A DNA stretch of 64,000 nucleotides from Castanea sativa (taxonomy: Eukaryota > Streptophyta > Magnoliopsida > Fagales > Fagaceae). The DNA is taken from contig NC_134014.1 of the NCBI RefSeq assembly GCF_040712315.1, forward strand, positions 9,146,244 to 9,210,243. Reading direction: 5' to 3'. The notes below the pieces were generated by a model. The model saw nothing but the letters and a program-made list of their open reading frames with translations, was not told the origin of the DNA and searched no databases. The position numbers were made by a program, and so were the translations under genes. Within the stretch, counting starts at the first letter, position 1, and each line of letters starts with the position of its first letter. This document shows, in pieces, positions 11,430 through 31,676 of the stretch.

Positions 11430-12400
11430 CCCTTACAAATTACAACCTGTTGAAGCCTGGAGGAGCCATTCTGTTGTATCCATTTCATTTTGCTTATTAT
11501 TATTATTATTATTATTATTTGCAAAATTATGATTTGGATATTTAAGTTTGCCTAAAATTCAATTTATTTCTTCAACTGTCCTATAAATTTTAACATTATA
11601 TATTTCAGTCCTCCCCTTAGTGTCTATTACAATTGCGCCGGCCTTTAAAAATTGACATAGGTTTGGTTTTCTTTGAATTTTATAAATTAAAAAAAGGGGT
11701 TTGGTTTAATCATTTATTTTAGAAAAATTTTTATGAAAAATTTTTATGAAAAAGTGTAAAAACTATCAAAAAGTTAGTTATTTTTACATTTTTTAATAAA
11801 AAAATTTCCTAAAATAGTTTACTAAAGTATATGTATACCATTAGTAAAAATGTAAAATCCATTAAAAATTTAATTTTTTTTAATAAAATACTATTTAAAT
11901 TTTTTAATAATTAATAATTATTATTTAAAATTAAAAAAATATTTAAACAAAAAGATTAAACCCAAAACACAAAAAAATAAACAAATTCATCAACAAATAT
12001 TTTTGAGGTCAAAATCGAGCAAACCTAGTATCATAACCCATGAAAATTGTGAAAACCAATAGCCTAAAAAATTGAAAATCACTAACCCATAACCATAATC
12101 GAGCAACCCCAAATATGGCATTAACTTTCATATTGAACTCGAATCTTCATCTTTGTCGTCGTTGTGATGGAGCTTAGCAAGGTAGAAGATGCTCTGGAAG
12201 AGATCAACTTGATGCAACGCTGAGTAATCCCAAGGGTTTTGGCTAGAGACATCAATTTCTTGCAGGATTTTAAGCTTGTGATGGAGACCCAGAGGCTTTT
12301 GAATACGGACTAAGAGAGGAATGTCTTAGTCTTGGAATTATATTTGTGTTATATTTTGGGTTGTGCTTATAGAGTTATAGTGTTTAATTATAGTACATGG
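11430..12400 (-). repeat. CUL1 downstream spacer, copy B
   Basis: The segment 11,430-11,620 matches 5,283-5,480 (CUL1 upstream and spacer side). The segment 11,640-12,395 matches 17,180-17,760 downstream of the intact gene. About 600 bp present in spacer C (17,760-18,360) is missing at about 12,390. An (ATT)n microsatellite lies at 11,498-11,519. Confidence 0.6.
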
Positions 12401-12630
12401 GTGCTCAATCTACAGCAGTGTCCATTACTTGGCTTCCAAGAAAAAATGTACAAGCATTCTCCGCTTACTGCTAATAAGCAATCAGCAATCACCAAAAGAG
12501 GCACTCACATGGTGGCATTTATATACATGCCTTTGCCCATTGTCTTTCCACCACGAACTTGGCCTATTTTCTTTGTTATTTGCAGCAGTAATAGTCACAA
12601 ATTCATTTGGCGATATTCAACTAGGCCACC

Positions 12631-13215
12631 TCATGCCAAGTACCTCAACAAATTAGGCTTATCCTTGTCCCTTTCCAAATAATCTCGTGTGATCAGATCT
12701 TCAATTCGCTTCTTTATTGCCTTTAAATCAGGCTGCAAAATCACATTTCAAGCAACAACAGTGAGTTACAGCTGACTGAAAGAAACAGGACATAAATCTT
12801 ATATGAAGATAAAAGGGGACATAAAAACCTTGAACATGCGACCCAACTGCTCAACACACTCCATGACCAGCTGCTGGTGGCCTAAAACTTTACGGCTCTT
12901 CATGATGCGCACAATCAAGGCATCAATGGCATACCGTCTGTCCAAAACAAAATCTTCAATTAATTTGTTCTTCTCATCCACAGGAGGGAGAGGAATCTGC
13001 ACAGCATGATATTTTACAGCAAGCAGTTTTGTCACACACATTTCATATTTTATGCTACGGCAGCCCATTCTTCAAGCTACTTCAAACAAAATTCGCAAGA
13101 AAACATGTAATATAATATTCCTCACCGTTGAAGTTATGTACTCTTCAAATGTTTCCCGGTACCTATCGTAGAGCTGTTGGGAATAAGCTTCTGTGTACAC
13201 ATGTAATAGATGGTT
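12631..13215 (-). pseudogene. CUL1 copy 2: internally deleted pseudogene (exons 2, 18, 19 only)
   Basis: The last two cullin exons are intact: exon 19 at 12,631-12,732 with its stop, and exon 18 at 12,829-12,996 with the neddylation motif I-V-R-I-M-K-S-R-K. Immediately upstream the intron becomes intron-2 sequence and leads into exon 2 (13,126-13,215). Exon 2 is 90 rather than 100 nt because of a 10-nt frameshifting deletion. Exons 3-17 are gone, and so is exon 1 with its ATG. The UTR-intron sequence and CTT/CT tract (13,674-13,735) follow. The deletion joins an intron just upstream of exon 18 to intron 2. It cannot encode a cullin; exons 18-19 could at most give a C-terminal fragment. Confidence 0.85.
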
Positions 13216-14090
13216 CTATGCATATAACATCAAGCAAAACAAAGAATATCACAATCATTTCCATCAAACTCAAAAACTTTAAAACACACACAAATCATAA
13301 AAATATAATAATAATGAAACTAAGCAAACAAAACACCCATTATCAAACCTTCACTCACATCACATATTTTCAATTACAAAATTTCACACAAAACTTGTTG
13401 AACAAGAAAGAAACCCACAAATTGAATTTCCCAGATGCATAAACTGAAAAGCTAAACAAAACTTTCTCTATCGTCAGTCCAAAAACTCTAATGCTCTCTG
13501 TTTTCACAGCTGAGGAAGAGGAAGCACGAAAGTACAACTGAAAGAATTCAAATTACAAATTGGGATAATCTTTGTTAGAAAAACACTTTTTAATACAAAA
13601 GCATAGCATAAAGCGAATCAAAATGTTAATTTTTGCAAGAATGGATGAAGATTACAGATGAAATTTCAAAAATTCTTCTTCTTCTTCTTCTTCTTCTTCT
13701 TCTTCTTCTTCTTCTTCTTCTCTCTCTCTCTCTCTAAAAGAGTTGCATTCCAAATAAGACAAAGCTCTATATGAAAAAAACTATCAAAAGAAAGCAACAA
13801 GAATTCAACCAAAGTTCAGTCTGAGTTGGTAACTCTGGTAAAAAAAAAAATTGTTTTGTTTTGTTTGGCTTTGGCATTTCTTTTTTTATTCATACTTTTG
13901 ACTTCGTTCTTTGAAATTTAGAGCACCCATTAGGCTTTTTCCAAATGTAACTCTATGCTTCTCACTCCTTAAGTAGTGGAGCAGTAACGTCTCCTTCTCT
14001 TTTTTTCTGTTTTCTGTTTCTGTTTCTGAGAACCAAAGAGACGGAGATGGCCCCTTCTCATTTTCATAAAATTCTTGTTCTCCCCAAACA
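13216..14090 (-). other. Upstream remnant of CUL1 copy 2
   Basis: Intron-1 and 5'-UTR-intron sequence without exon 1 is followed by (CTT)n(CT)n at 13,674-13,735. A block at 13,915-14,080 duplicates 5,075-5,240 upstream of copy 1. No gene is visible. Confidence 0.5.
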
Positions 14091-14095
14091 AATTC

Positions 14096-14972
14096 TTTTT
14101 TTTTTCTACAAAATAACACTCATTTTCAAACAATTTCGTTAGTTAACATCGTTTCCAAATTATATAGGAAACTAACATCTCGAGTCTTTTAGACTCGAGT
14201 TCACTGTAGCAACTCGAGCATTAAAGGGTCGATTTCTATGAAAATTCACATGGAACTCGAGTCTTAAATACTCAAATTCCACAAAAGAAAACCAAGAAAT
14301 CAAAAAACGTGAGTCTTCTTCTTCTTCTGGTCTCTTCCTCTTCTCCCTTTGGGGAAAAAAAAAATCCACGAGTTTTTACAAACAATCAAAGAAATGACAA
14401 AAACAAAAACAAGAGATCAAAGTAGAAACCACATGAAGCAACAGATCAAAATAGAAACCACGAACACCTAGAGAGGTCAAAAACAGAAACATGAAGCAAC
14501 AAACCCACAAATCCAAGCAGCAAACACAAGCAACAAACCCACGAACCCAAGCAACAAAACCTACGAACTTAGGCGGTGAGACCCATGAACTCAGGCGGCG
14601 AAACCCACGACTCCAAGCTCACACTGAACCCACGGACCCAAATCTCCCTATCCCAAACCGCTCGGCTCGGACTAAACCTAGGTGGCAAAGGCTCCAAGTG
14701 AAGGATTTGTGCAGAGGTTTTCTTCTTCCTTAGTCAAAGGTTTTGTTTCTCTCTGCTTTTTTTTTTTTTTTTTGGTATAAAGCAGGAACTCGAGTCTCTA
14801 ATACTCAAATTCCACGCCACCTCATGGAAATCAATTCTTTGAGACTTAAGTTGCTACAGTGAACTCAAGTCTGAGAGACACGAGATGTTAGTTTCTTAAA
14901 TCATTTGAAAATAATGCTAACTAAAGAAATTGTTTGAAAATTAGTGTTATTTTGAAGAAAAAAAAATCTCAT
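14096..14972. mobile_element. Non-autonomous DNA transposon with long terminal inverted repeats
   Basis: The left arm (about 14,096-14,285) and right arm (about 14,775-14,972) are inverted copies with roughly 85% similarity by eye. Both contain TTTTCAAACAATTTC, GAAACTAACATCTCG and GTTCACTGTAGCAAC. Arms of about 190 bp suggest a Mutator-like element. The middle holds AC-rich short tandem repeats (14,400-14,620) and no transposase. No target duplication was identified with certainty. Confidence 0.6.
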
Positions 14973-14979
14973 GTTCATG

Positions 14980-15530
14980 AATACATTTACAATGTACAAT
15001 AAGATATATATTAAATTCCTACATATATCATTTAAATATTATTGATTGTCATTCTTATATTATCTTAACTTTTAAAAAATCTTGTAAGGATATTATTTTG
15101 TAGAAAATGTAAGTTGTCAATACTTTTATATATATTTTTTTTTTGAAACACATTTTTTTATGGTTCATTAATTATAGACTCTTTGGATCTTGTATCCAAT
15201 AACTCATTTTGATGGATATTTATGATGTCGTTCGTCATTTGGCCCCAAAATTAAGATATGATAATTTAGGACACATGATACAAAATTGAATTCCAATTAC
15301 AGATTCCAATTGAATTTTCTCTAAGTTTTGACTTTAAATATAAGGAAATATTAGAATTATTTTATGAGAAAATGACAAAGAAATTAATTTTGTTGAGAAC
15401 TTTTTATATTTCTCATAAAAGTGGTGTCAAAACTTTTATATTCTAGTTTATTAACAATTGCCCTAAGAACAACCGTTAACATGACCCTTAAATATATATT
15501 AGGTTGTAACCCGTATTTTCGCATTGAAAC
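14980..15530. other. AT-rich intergenic sequence
   Basis: No gene or structured element is recognised. A diverged family member of the AT-rich repeat also seen at 16,860-17,005 and 60,180-60,420 lies at about 15,180-15,320. Confidence 0.35.
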
Positions 15531-16349
15531 TGTAGGGTCACAATTTGCACCTAAGCCCAAAACAGGAAAGGAATAGGCCCAAAGAGCCGAATACAATGAA
15601 TTTGTAGAGAGTGAGTTTGAAATCTAGGTTCTAGTGAGTTTGTCTATCAATTGCAATGGGGCAAGATGACCAAAAAGTAAAGATGAAACAGTTTTGTGTA
15701 AGGAAAATTGTCCTCAGACTCAATCTAAGGAGGCTAGTTCTTGTGTATATCTCCCTTAAAGATAGATTACAAATTTTTTTTTTTTGGTCTACAATGTTTT
15801 TACTACTTCCTCTTTGATCCCCCTATTATAGGGGTTTCCTCTGCCTTTTATACTATTCGTCCTCCTGTCTCTAACCTCCACGTATGGATCAACTTGTTCG
15901 TCTGAATACTTGTCCCATCAACACCTTCCTGAAGCCTTTGGAAACAGCTGTAAGGCTAAACCATGCTACTCAAGCATCACTTCTTCGTTAATGTGGCCAG
16001 AGAGTTAGCTGTAGAGCATTCAATGCGGTGGTAGTAGCTTTCATTTTAGATATGTCATGGTTTTCTTTTGTCCTATACTCTTGTGGTGCATATCCTTATC
16101 AACAGAGTCCCATGGGACGTTGCCTATAGACGGCAGACAATACATTCCAACCTCTGCTTAGCTGAGCCGAGGAAATATTCCTCCTCGGACCACCTTCTCG
16201 GATGATCATCATCAGACTTTACTTCTCTATATACTTACTCGAATCCTTGGTAAGATATTTACCCATCCTCGGACTGCTTAACATCCTTGGATTGGGCCTC
16301 CGGCCCAATATGTACATAAATATGTACTCTTGGACCTATCTCCCCCACA
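15531..16349 (-). mobile_element. Solo LTR of an LTR retrotransposon
   Basis: The element is 819 bp, starts TGTGGGGGAG on the minus strand and ends CCCTACA. It is flanked by a perfect 5-bp target duplication, GAAAC (15,526-15,530 and 16,350-16,354). There is no internal coding region or second LTR, so it is the product of LTR-LTR recombination. The ends resemble the solo LTR at 62,059-62,755, so they are probably one family. Confidence 0.85.
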
Positions 16350-16354
16350 GAAAC

Positions 16355-16570
16355 ATTCAACAGTTCTGATAATGAGGTGGACTTACTTAGGTGAGTAATG
16401 TGATCACCTTGACCTTCATGCTAAGTATTCTGAATGGTCCCTTGACACCAAAGTTAATTAATGAAATAAAATTTTAAAGTATGGTGTAAAATTATACAAC
16501 AATTAGAAACAAATTTGGATTTTTGTTGTACTTTAACTTTGATATAATATATTCTCAAACAAAAACTTTG

Positions 16571-16618
<48 letters not shown>

Positions 16619-17007
16619 TGAATATGTGTCAATAATATTGGGTTGCACCTAAAATTCATATGTGATTATGTGCCCCTTGTTTGATATTTGTGCATTAATA
16701 CACAAATGGAATATCATTCAAAAGATATTAATCTTAAAAGAGGCTAATGTTAACAAATGAAAAAAAAAAAAAAAAAAACCTTTAGAGATCAACATTATGG
16801 AGCTATTTCATCCCAAAAAAAAAATTCTGGAGCTATTCCCTAAAATAAATAAATAAACATTATGGAGTTATTGTGGTAAAGTCCCTTAGATTTTTGCAAC
16901 TAATAACTCATTTGATACAAAAATTAAAAAAGTTTAATTGGACATGTGGTGTAAAATTGGACTTCAAATTAAATACTAATTGGATTTTTTCTAAATTTTG
17001 ACTTTTA

Positions 17008-17064
<57 letters not shown>
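16355..17064. repeat. AT-rich intergenic region with TA and TG microsatellites
   Basis: No gene. A (TA)n tract lies at 16,571-16,614. A compound (TA)n(TG)n tract at 17,008-17,062 ends the region. Confidence 0.8.
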
Positions 17065-17065
<1 letters not shown>

Positions 17066-18300
17066 AATTACAATTTGCACTCTCCTACTTTACTTTCATT
17101 CATTTTAATTCTCTAACTTTTAATTTTACTCAATTCAGTAAATGTTAACATTATTTAATTTAGCCATCTCATTAGTGTCCTTTAGAGTCGCACCATTACT
17201 ACCTTAAAAAACGACCTAATTTTGGTTTTCTTTGAAATCTATAAATTAACAACAACAAAAAAAACTATTTCAAATTTTTAATAATTATTATTTAAAATTA
17301 AAAAAAAAAGATTTAAACAAAAATATTAAACCCAAAACACAAACAAATTCGTCAACAAAAATCGAGCATCTTGCATATTATTTAGTTGAGATAAAAATTG
17401 AGCAAACCTAATGTCATAACCGAGAAAAGTTGTAAAACCAGTAACCTGAAAAATTGAAAATCACTCAGGAAAATTCATGACTATAATCGAGCAAACCCAA
17501 ATTTGGCATAAACCTTCAAATAGGATCTGAATCTTTGTCTTTGTCGTGATGGAACAAACAAGGCAGAAGATGCTCTAAAAAGGATCGAATCGGTGCCGCG
17601 CTGAGATATCCCTAGGGGATCCCGAGGGTTTTGAGCAGAGTCTGAGAGAGGAACGTCTCAATCTTGGAGACATATTTGCATGGTAATTGCCATTTGCCAA
17701 CACTTTTTTGGTTTGCGTTATATTTTGGGTTGTACTTATAGAGTTTAATTATAATTCTTTTATTTTCGTTATTTCTATTTATCGCTAAAAATTCTTGATG
17801 ATGGTGGCAATCCTACACGTTCATGATCTGTTTACAAGGGGATTAGGGGTTGTTCTATATCCCATAAAGTGAAATTAATCATAATAGCATAATTAGCATT
17901 TGAATACACAGATTGATTTCTAAAAGCACGAGAGACTATGAAACTCATTTTACTGTTCTAAATCCAACACGTGTCCCAAGCCTTACAAAAAAAGCATAAG
18001 CATCTTATGACGCTGGCACAGTGACTTGCAAATTACATTAAGCAAATAAAATTATGCAAGTACAGACTTATGCACAAAACAAGAGAGCAATAAAGATTTG
18101 GATATGAAGATGGAGTGATGGACCGTCCATCTTATAGTTTGAAGACTGACAATTAATAGGCAATGATGAGTAACATTAAAGATACACTTTTCATTTCCGT
18201 TAGCGGGCGGTCGCGGGGGCAGGGTGGTGATAAACAATTAACAGAAGCATAAACTAAGTCGTGAGACTGGACATTACAATAAATTACAACACAAAGATAC
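17065..18300 (-). repeat. CUL1 downstream spacer, copy C (3' flank of the intact gene)
   Basis: This non-coding segment follows the intact CUL1 gene. It is repeated in order as spacer B (11,430-12,400) and spacer A (5.3-7.8 kb). The 3' UTR of CUL1 should end within or just before it, but no unambiguous polyadenylation signal was picked out. Confidence 0.6.
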
Positions 18301-18586
18301 AGGGCGGGATCCAACTAGTGCACTGGACCACTTTATGGAATCAATTACAATTTCTCCAGCATGGGTGCTAAATCTACAGTAGTTGTCCATTACTTGGCTT
18401 CCAAGGAAAAATGTACAAACATTCTCCGCTTACTGCTACTGAGCAATCACCAAAAGGGGCACTTACATGGTGGCATTTATGTACATGCCCTTTCCCTCTT
18501 TCTTTCCACCACAAACTGACCCTCTTTTCTTTGTTATTTGCAGCAGTAATAGTCACAAATTCATTTGGTGATTCAACTAGGCCACC

Positions 18587-26654
<8,068 letters not shown>

Positions 26655-27400
26655 ACCGCTATAACCCTAATTCCTTAACCCCCAAAGCCAAAACCTGCAA
26701 AACAAAACACCGATTCTCAAAACCCAGTCACACTCACATCACATCCTATCCTAGTACCAAAATCATTACAAATTTTCACACAAAACCTATTGAACAACAA
26801 AGAAAACCCCCAAATTGAAATTCCCAGATGCATAACTTGAAAGCTAAACAAAATTTTCCCTATCCTCAGTATAAAAACCCTAATGCTCTGCTTTTGCAGC
26901 ATGAAAGTACAACCAAAAAGCTCAAATTACAAATCACAAAGTTACCGAAGCTCGGTGGAGCTGTTGTACGATCCCAATTTTTTCATTTCGTTTCTAATTT
27001 TAGACTTTCTTGGGAACCAAACCAAGCTCAAGATTCCAAAACCAACCAAATCAAACTTCCAAAAACTTTTCCCCAAAACAAAAGCAATCAATCTAATCGG
27101 AGCTCAAAAAGCAAGATTTAGAATCATCAAACATTGAAAATTAAACCTACAAGAAAGGTCAGAGATCGAGATTTTACAGAAAAAATCAGAGAGAGCGAGA
27201 GAGAGAGAGAGAGAGACCTGATTTGGAATGGCGAAGAAACCTAACGGAGAGAGAGAAAACGGTAGGGATGGAGGAGGGAGGAGGAGGAGGAGACGAGCTC
27301 CGACAGAGCATTGATGAGGAAAAGGAGAAATTTTTGCTAAAAAGGACTTTTGTTCCAGACACATAAACAGATGTGGCTCCACCACCCAGTTCTATTTTCT
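26655..27400 (-). promoter_or_regulatory. CUL1 5' UTR, UTR intron and proximal promoter
   Basis: UTR exon 2 is 26,655-26,694, with a CAG acceptor. UTR exon 1 ends at a donor at 27,218, where CAG is followed by GTCTCTCTC, so the intron begins in a CT run (27,189-27,217 on the plus strand). The CTCC-rich sequence upstream to about 27,300 fits a plant CT-rich transcription start region. No convincing TATA box was found. Confidence 0.55.
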
Positions 27401-29101
27401 ATGATAATAATGCAATATTTTCTTTCTCACCAACAAAATATTAAAATTAAAATAGAAATAGTTTAGACTCATGAGTAAATAGTAATTAACCTTACTTTGC
27501 AATCAAGGTCATCCACTTTTTGTTAATGGTTGAAATCCCCTCATTTTTCCTCTATTTTTTTTATTATACCCTTTCAATTTTAAGGGTCCGTTTGGTAGTG
27601 TATTTTAAGCAATAATTTTCAGTATTTAAACAACATTACACATATTTTCACACACCTTTTTTATCACACGTATTTTTAAAAAAATACAAACAACATTACC
27701 AAACGTGCCCTAATTGTTTTTTTTTTTTAGACATCCTCACGTAAGTTGCAAAAACATCTCCTAAGATTTCAATTATTCCTAATAAATTACTAAGGTTTTA
27801 TAAGATTTCAAAAACCAAAAGCTTTTTATTTTTATTTTTTTACCGTATAGAATCAGATCCCAAAGATAGTAAGTCTTTTCTTCCTTATCAAAGAAAAGAC
27901 TTTTTCAAAAATTTATATCTATATAAATTTATATTTGAAACCAAGATAGTTACCTTTCAAATTCAACTAATGAATAGAACAAAAGAGGGCTAGTACATAA
28001 AAGGTTATACAAAGTTATATTAGCCCCCTCTTTTATTCTATTCATACCTATTTATTATTATTATTACCAAGAAATGTCTACTTTCAAGGTGAAATGTCTA
28101 TAAAAAAAAAAAAAAATCATGGGCAGGAAGGTTATAGTAACAAAAGCTGTTGATTTTTTATTTTATACATTTGAAGAATCTGTTTCGTTATCTCATAAGT
28201 GGAATAAGTGATGAAATTGCATGAAAGCATCACAAAGGTTTATTTTCTTAATTTCAACACAAAGTTTTAGCAAATTTTCTCTAAGATCACTTTTACAATT
28301 CAAGTGTAGTAATAATTTCCAACCCTGAATTTGCAAACAAACATTTGAACCTTTGACCAAACCCACAGAATTTCTTTTTTTGTTGATAGGAAGAAACCAA
28401 AAGGATTGATTATGATTGAAATAGTAGAAGTCTGGATTAAAAAAAAATGGAAATAGATTAATTTGTAATATTAAGAATGTTACAATCACTCGTAAAAAAA
28501 GAACTGCAATAATTGCAAATAAGAGGCATATTTGTATTTGCGCAAAATCCCTGTTATTTCTCTATTCTACACATACATGATCAAAACTTGGGTTTTTGTT
28601 AATGAGCTTGGGCTTTTATTGTTGACATAAAAACATTTCTTTTCATGTCTTCGGATACAACCCATGTAGGTGTCCTTGGTCTTTGTACTTTTTAAGAAAA
28701 ACGTTTTATAAAGTGAAATAGAATTTTAAGGGGGGGAAAAAACATTGGTAGTTAAAGACAGGTACTGTATCAAAAAAAAAGACAGGTGCAAAATATTTCC
28801 TAATCATTGTACTTTGTTTAAGTAAACTACTAGGTTAATGATAACTCCCATGTCTTGTTATAATAACTTCAAACCCTTTTTTTTCTAAGCTATAATAACT
28901 TCAACCTAGATCGGCATTAATTATACCCTTCTGACCTGCTTGATGATGCCACTAAACAAGAACAAAGCCCAATGGAATATCATGATCCTAATAAAACATT
29001 GAAATTTTTTTTTGAGAGAATAAAACATTGAAATTGAGACAATGCAATAAATATAAGTTAACCACTATTTTTTCACACATCTTCAATTTTGTTTTTTTAA
29101 A
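27401..29101. other. Intergenic region upstream of CUL1
   Basis: No gene is supported. It contains one MITE (27,589-27,712) and otherwise AT-rich single-copy-looking sequence. Confidence 0.4.
27589..27712. mobile_element. Short MITE with GGTCCGTTTGGTA-type ends
   Basis: The left end AGGGTCCGTTTGGTA and right end TACCAAACGTGCCCT are inverted repeats differing at two positions, about 124 bp apart, with an AT-rich non-coding centre. This is typical of hAT-like MITEs upstream of plant genes. Confidence 0.7.
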
Positions 29102-30035
29102 CATAAATACAATGACTACGGCAAAAAGGGCATCAGCAAACAATGTTTCTCATGGGAAAGCCCTTGGTTGAAGCCTGAAGGCACCACGAGAAATTACATA
29201 TTTCTAGGCTTCTAGCTGGCCCATTTATTACATAGCTCATGGACCAGAAAACTTAGCTTCTATGTTAACCCAGATGGCCAGGCCTTAAAAACAAAGAAGT
29301 TAAATTACTAGATGCGCATTGGGCTTAAGAAAAGCAATGCCATTCAATTAGGATATTATTATTTCTTGGGCAATTAGAGGCATTTTTCACCATTACATTG
29401 AATTCAACCTTTAAATTTGTTTTAATTGATTGCTACCACTAAGCGAATTACCTGCCAGGAGCAATGTCATACAATGTTAGGACAGTGACTGGAGCATGCA
29501 ACCATATGATACAGAATACAAATAAAGGCGAGCAATGCTATATGCACAAAAAATTTCATAATAATTTAGTCGGTAAATTTTTCTTGTTTTTATTTAGACT
29601 CATTATTGACATTATTTTTCTTCCTACCATTAACAACATGTCATATCAACTGTTGTGAAATTTTTTATCATTTTTTTTTTTTTTTTGTGTTTATAAACTT
29701 TCTTCTTCTTCTTTTTTTGCTAAGTTTTATAGACTTTCTCGTACAAATAACATATACTAAGATTATATGATGTGAAGTTGGAGGAGCTTTAAAAAAAAAA
29801 GTTGGAAGAGCTTTTGAAGGCAATTAATAAGGGCAAATTGACTGGAGGATGGGCTGCCGAAGGGCAAGAGGGTTAAAGAGAGTCAATCTAGTAATTATTT
29901 ATTTTACTTAATTTTCAAAGAGAGAGTCAATCTTATGGTCAAATCAATAAGTTTCAAGAATTTCTTAGTCTGCTCATAAAGTTGGTAGTAATACTAATAC
30001 TTACCTATTTTTACAACTATTTTATGTGATAGATT
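29102..30035 (+). repeat. Left arm of a distant inverted duplication
   Basis: This aligns end to end, in reverse complement, with 60,765-61,660. The shared path includes the TTGGTTGAAGCC/GGCACCACGAGAAATTAC block, the CATATGATACAG block and the GTCTGCTCATAAAGTTGG block. There is no coding content. It may be a dispersed repeat family or an inverted segmental copy. Confidence 0.7.
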
Positions 30036-30175
30036 TTGGGGGTGTTTGATACATGTTTTAAATAACAATTTTCAATTTTTAAACAATATTACATAGATTT
30101 TCACACATTTTTTTTACTTACACGTATTTCAAAAAAAACTTTTTAAACTTGAAAACTGTTGTACCAAACAGACCC
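30036..30175. mobile_element. MITE related to that at 27,589
   Basis: The ends GGGGGTGTTTGATAC and GTACCAAACAGACCC are imperfect inverted repeats, and the interior (CAATTTTCAATTTTTAAAC, then TTTTCACACATTTTTTT) resembles the first MITE. It starts exactly where the inverted duplication ends. Confidence 0.5.
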
Positions 30176-31000
30176 ATCGATTAATTACCTATCACTTTTA
30201 TATAGAACTATAATTTTTTCTCCACTATTCATAAAATGTCACGTCATAGTTGTGAAAAAAATGTATGTGATATTAGATTTTTTTTGAAAATAAGATACGA
30301 AGGGATTCTCTTTGCACCACTTCAAAAAAAAAAAAAAAAGGGATTCTCTATGCACAGGGCACCGCTGAGGGGGGGAAGAGGGGGGGGGGGTCAATTTCCA
30401 ATGTCCAACAATGGAGCATGGATTATAGGAATAACCCCAACTACAGAACCAAATTTAAACCCAATTACACAATATATTTCAATTTTAGCTTCTTTTTTAA
30501 GAAAATATTAACTTGTTGGTACTTGGTGAAAAGTTGAATAATTGTACACCAATCACGAAGCACAAGTTGACACTTAACAACTTTTAGGTCACAAGACTTT
30601 TAGGTCAAAATTTTAGAACAAAAAGTGCAATTTTACCCCAAAAAAATAATAATAAATACAGGGACGAAGTTATAATTTCTTGCATTCATTAACAAATCCT
30701 CCCCCAGTTATACACTTGTACTATATATATTTTTCTTTTGAAGCGTAGTTCTACTATATAATCAAACAGTAGAATGTCTAATGTCTTGACAGTTTTTCTA
30801 TCGTTTGCATTTTTTCAAACATAATAAATGAAGAGAATATGTTTGCTTCACATAATTCAACTCTTTTTCTTCCATCCATTTTCCAAAATGCGAAATTAAT
30901 TGCCTCCTCTCCTAATTAGTTTTCCCTATAGAATTCCTAGTGCATTGATTATGTAAAAGGATTTTAGATAACGTATTCCATTTTGGTAGATATATATATA
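30176..31000. other. Intergenic AT-rich sequence
   Basis: No gene is recognised. A G-rich stretch lies at 30,367-30,390, and the region ends in a (TA)n tract (30,987-31,000) that abuts viral sequence. Confidence 0.4.
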
Positions 31001-31676
31001 TTTCATCTGGAAATTTATCCGCAAACTGGATAGCTCTGTCTATGGGTTTGATAACACCATGATGAATATCAAATCCTAAGAAGCGAACTCTAGTTTGATC
31101 TTGGGGGTTGAAACAACAAGACCATTGAGCTTGATGGTATGGAGAAATGATCTTAAGTGCTTCTGATGTTGTTCCAAGGATTCTGAAAAAATGAGTACAT
31201 CATCGATGTACACAATGGCATGGCTGGAGAATGGATTAAAAATCTCATTCATGATATTTTGGAATTCAAATGGTGCATTTTTTAGACCAAAGGGCATTAC
31301 ATTCCATTCATAATGTCCAAAGGGCGTGGTAAAGGTTGTTTTATACCTATCAGGCTCTCTGATTTGTATTTGCCAAAATCCACTCTTCATATCAAACTTG
31401 CTGAAAACAACTGCTTTGCTAAGCCTGTTAACTAAGTCCTTTTTGTTGGGAATTGGGTACCTTACCCATTCTAAGACTTTGTTGAGGGGCTTGTAGTTGA
31501 TAACTAATCTAGGGACACCCCTTTCTATCTCAACATTCTTCTGGACATAAAAGGCTAGACCAGGCCAAACTTGGCTCTGATACCAAAAGGGGGGTAAGTT
31601 ACAGATAAAGGCCGATTGTGGCCATGTGCGGAAAATACAGATAAAGGCCGGCTGAGGCCATGATATTACAAAATAA
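31001..31676 (-). pseudogene. Endogenous pararetrovirus fragment: leader/primer site fused to reverse transcriptase
   Basis: On the minus strand, leader sequence with the Met-tRNA primer site (31,573-31,585) runs for about 120 bp. It is then joined at about 31,557 to the middle of a Caulimoviridae RT (31,001-31,556). The RT part matches unit 2 (41,225-41,797), and its catalytic Y-I-D-D is intact (31,199-31,210), unlike unit 2. Fingers, protease and everything upstream are deleted, so it is a rearranged fragment. It ends at 31,001 inside a TA microsatellite and meets unit 1 head-to-head at about 31,676. Confidence 0.85.

Noticed and set aside
14491..14733. An 80-codon frame with repeated Gln/Thr/Asn residues
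   Set aside because: It lies inside a transposon between inverted repeats and comes from AC-rich tandem repeats, with no sign of coding constraint.
31571..31590. Met-tRNA primer-site sequences read as real tRNA genes or as LTR retrotransposon primer sites
   Set aside because: They occur only as the 13-base primer complement inside viral leaders. No tRNA cloverleaf is present, and the surrounding repeats contain movement-protein and capsid genes rather than LTR-flanked gag-pol.
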